DNA of 7,595 bases from an uncultured Oscillospiraceae bacterium. Lineage in GTDB: Bacteria > Bacillota > Clostridia > Oscillospirales > Acutalibacteraceae. A program made the position numbers and the translations under genes. Location of the stretch: the NCBI GenBank assembly GCA_900546735.1, contig URDW01000099.1, positions 1 to 7,595 of the forward strand, given 5' to 3'. Below, in pieces: positions 7,301-7,595 of this stretch (position 1 is its first letter; every line of letters starts with the position of its first letter). A model generated the notes under the pieces. It worked only from the letters and a program-made list of their open reading frames with translations, made no database searches and was not told the origin of the DNA.

Positions 7301-7329
7301 TTGACAAGCGGATAGAAAAATGTCATACT
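7301..7329 (+). promoter_or_regulatory. Forward promoter of the next transcription unit
   Basis: A perfect -35 TTGACA (7301-7306), a 17-bp spacer and -10 CATACT (7324-7329), with TGT immediately before the -10 (extended -10), directly follow the operon terminator. The start would be near 7336. The gene it serves is cut off by the contig end. Confidence 0.75.
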
Positions 7330-7356
7330 GTGCACTGGTAACACTGTATTCAAAAG

Positions 7357-7545
7357 ATGGATATGGAAAGTAAATGCAAACGGCAACCCAAAAAGCTCGC
7401 GGGAGGCCGGCCATTGTTCGGAGGCCGTTCGTCAGAAACAAATATTGCATCAGGAGTTGAAGCAGTTGCAGGCGAATGTACAGTTATGGCGCCATAAATC
7501 AACAGTAAAACCCGGGGCTGCGATTCTGTTGGCACTGTTCGCGTT
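7357..7545 (+). pseudogene. Possible partial, frameshifted gene start (coiled coil plus membrane segment)
   Basis: Downstream of the promoter, one reading frame (codons starting at 7376) is open to the adapter. It encodes a basic segment, a short heptad-like helix (QILHQELKQLQANVQL) and then a hydrophobic stretch (AAILLALFAF) that looks like a membrane anchor. This frame has no usual start codon after the promoter. A neighbouring frame starts with ATG at 7357 or 7363 and encodes a basic N-terminus. The two would join into one continuous protein if the five-A run at 7390-7394 had one base too many. Neither ATG has a clear ribosome site. The layout recalls small bitopic proteins of the FtsL/septum-initiator kind, but no family can be assigned. 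Sequencing error near a contig end is as likely as a real frameshift. Confidence 0.3.
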
Positions 7546-7595
7546 CTGTCTCTTATACACATCTCCGAGCCCACGAGACACTGAGCGATCTCGTA
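7546..7595 (-). other. Nextera (Tn5) read-2 adapter with i7 index, not genomic
   Basis: The Tn5 mosaic end CTGTCTCTTATACACATCT (7546-7564) is followed by the rest of the Nextera read-2 adapter, the 8-base index ACTGAGCG (7580-7587) and the first eight bases of the P7 flow-cell sequence. It is the inverted copy of the block at 1-41 and marks the end of genomic sequence at 7545. Confidence 0.98.

Larger units (their letters stand above)
7233..7545. other. Intergenic region and truncated gene start at the right end
   Basis: This 313-bp stretch has no intact gene. It holds the operon terminator (7260-7299), a strong forward promoter (7301-7329), and a probable broken or frameshifted start of the next gene (7357-7545). 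The sequence then runs directly into the adapter. Confidence 0.7.

Overview
The window is an ordinary bacterial chromosomal segment. It most likely comes from a fairly GC-rich member of the Firmicutes, class Clostridia (Oscillospiraceae/Ruminococcaceae-like). That is inferred from strong GGAGG-type ribosome binding sites, near-consensus TTGACA/TATAAT promoters, a SigH-like sigma factor, a double zinc-ribbon protein of a type common in Clostridia, and a tRNA gene with an encoded CCA end. Both ends of the sequence (1-41 and 7546-7595) are untrimmed Nextera/Tn5 library adapter, including the same i7 index. The natural insert is therefore about 42-7545, and the apparent terminal inverted repeat is an artefact.

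The left part reads on the minus strand. From right to left it holds ychF (YchF/OLA1 GTPase, 2487-1393, own promoter and terminator), a two-gene unit with a SigH-like sigma factor (1175-600) and a small four-CxxC zinc-ribbon protein (575-297, then a terminator), and tRNA-Ser(UGA) (170-82) behind a near-consensus promoter.

The right part reads on the plus strand and is one branched-chain amino acid operon. ilvB (acetolactate synthase large subunit), ilvN (regulatory subunit), leuC and leuD (small-type isopropylmalate isomerase) are followed by a 144-residue uncharacterised protein with faint UPF0158-like features. A strong hairpin terminator ends the unit. The operon starts from a strong promoter whose -35/-10 spacer contains an 11/15 match to the CodY box. 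IlvBN makes the acetohydroxy acids for valine, leucine and isoleucine. LeuCD isomerises 2-isopropylmalate for leucine, and possibly citramalate for isoleucine. leuA, leuB, ilvC and ilvD are not in the window. ychF and ilvB are divergent around a 292-bp intergenic region.

After the operon terminator a new promoter leads into what looks like the frameshifted or mis-assembled start of another gene, cut off by the adapter. I see no defence system, mobile element, CRISPR array or clearly novel system. The observations most worth following are the putative CodY site, the LeuD specificity loop with no leuB beside it, the uncharacterised terminal gene of the operon, the intercistronic hairpin and the adapter contamination.
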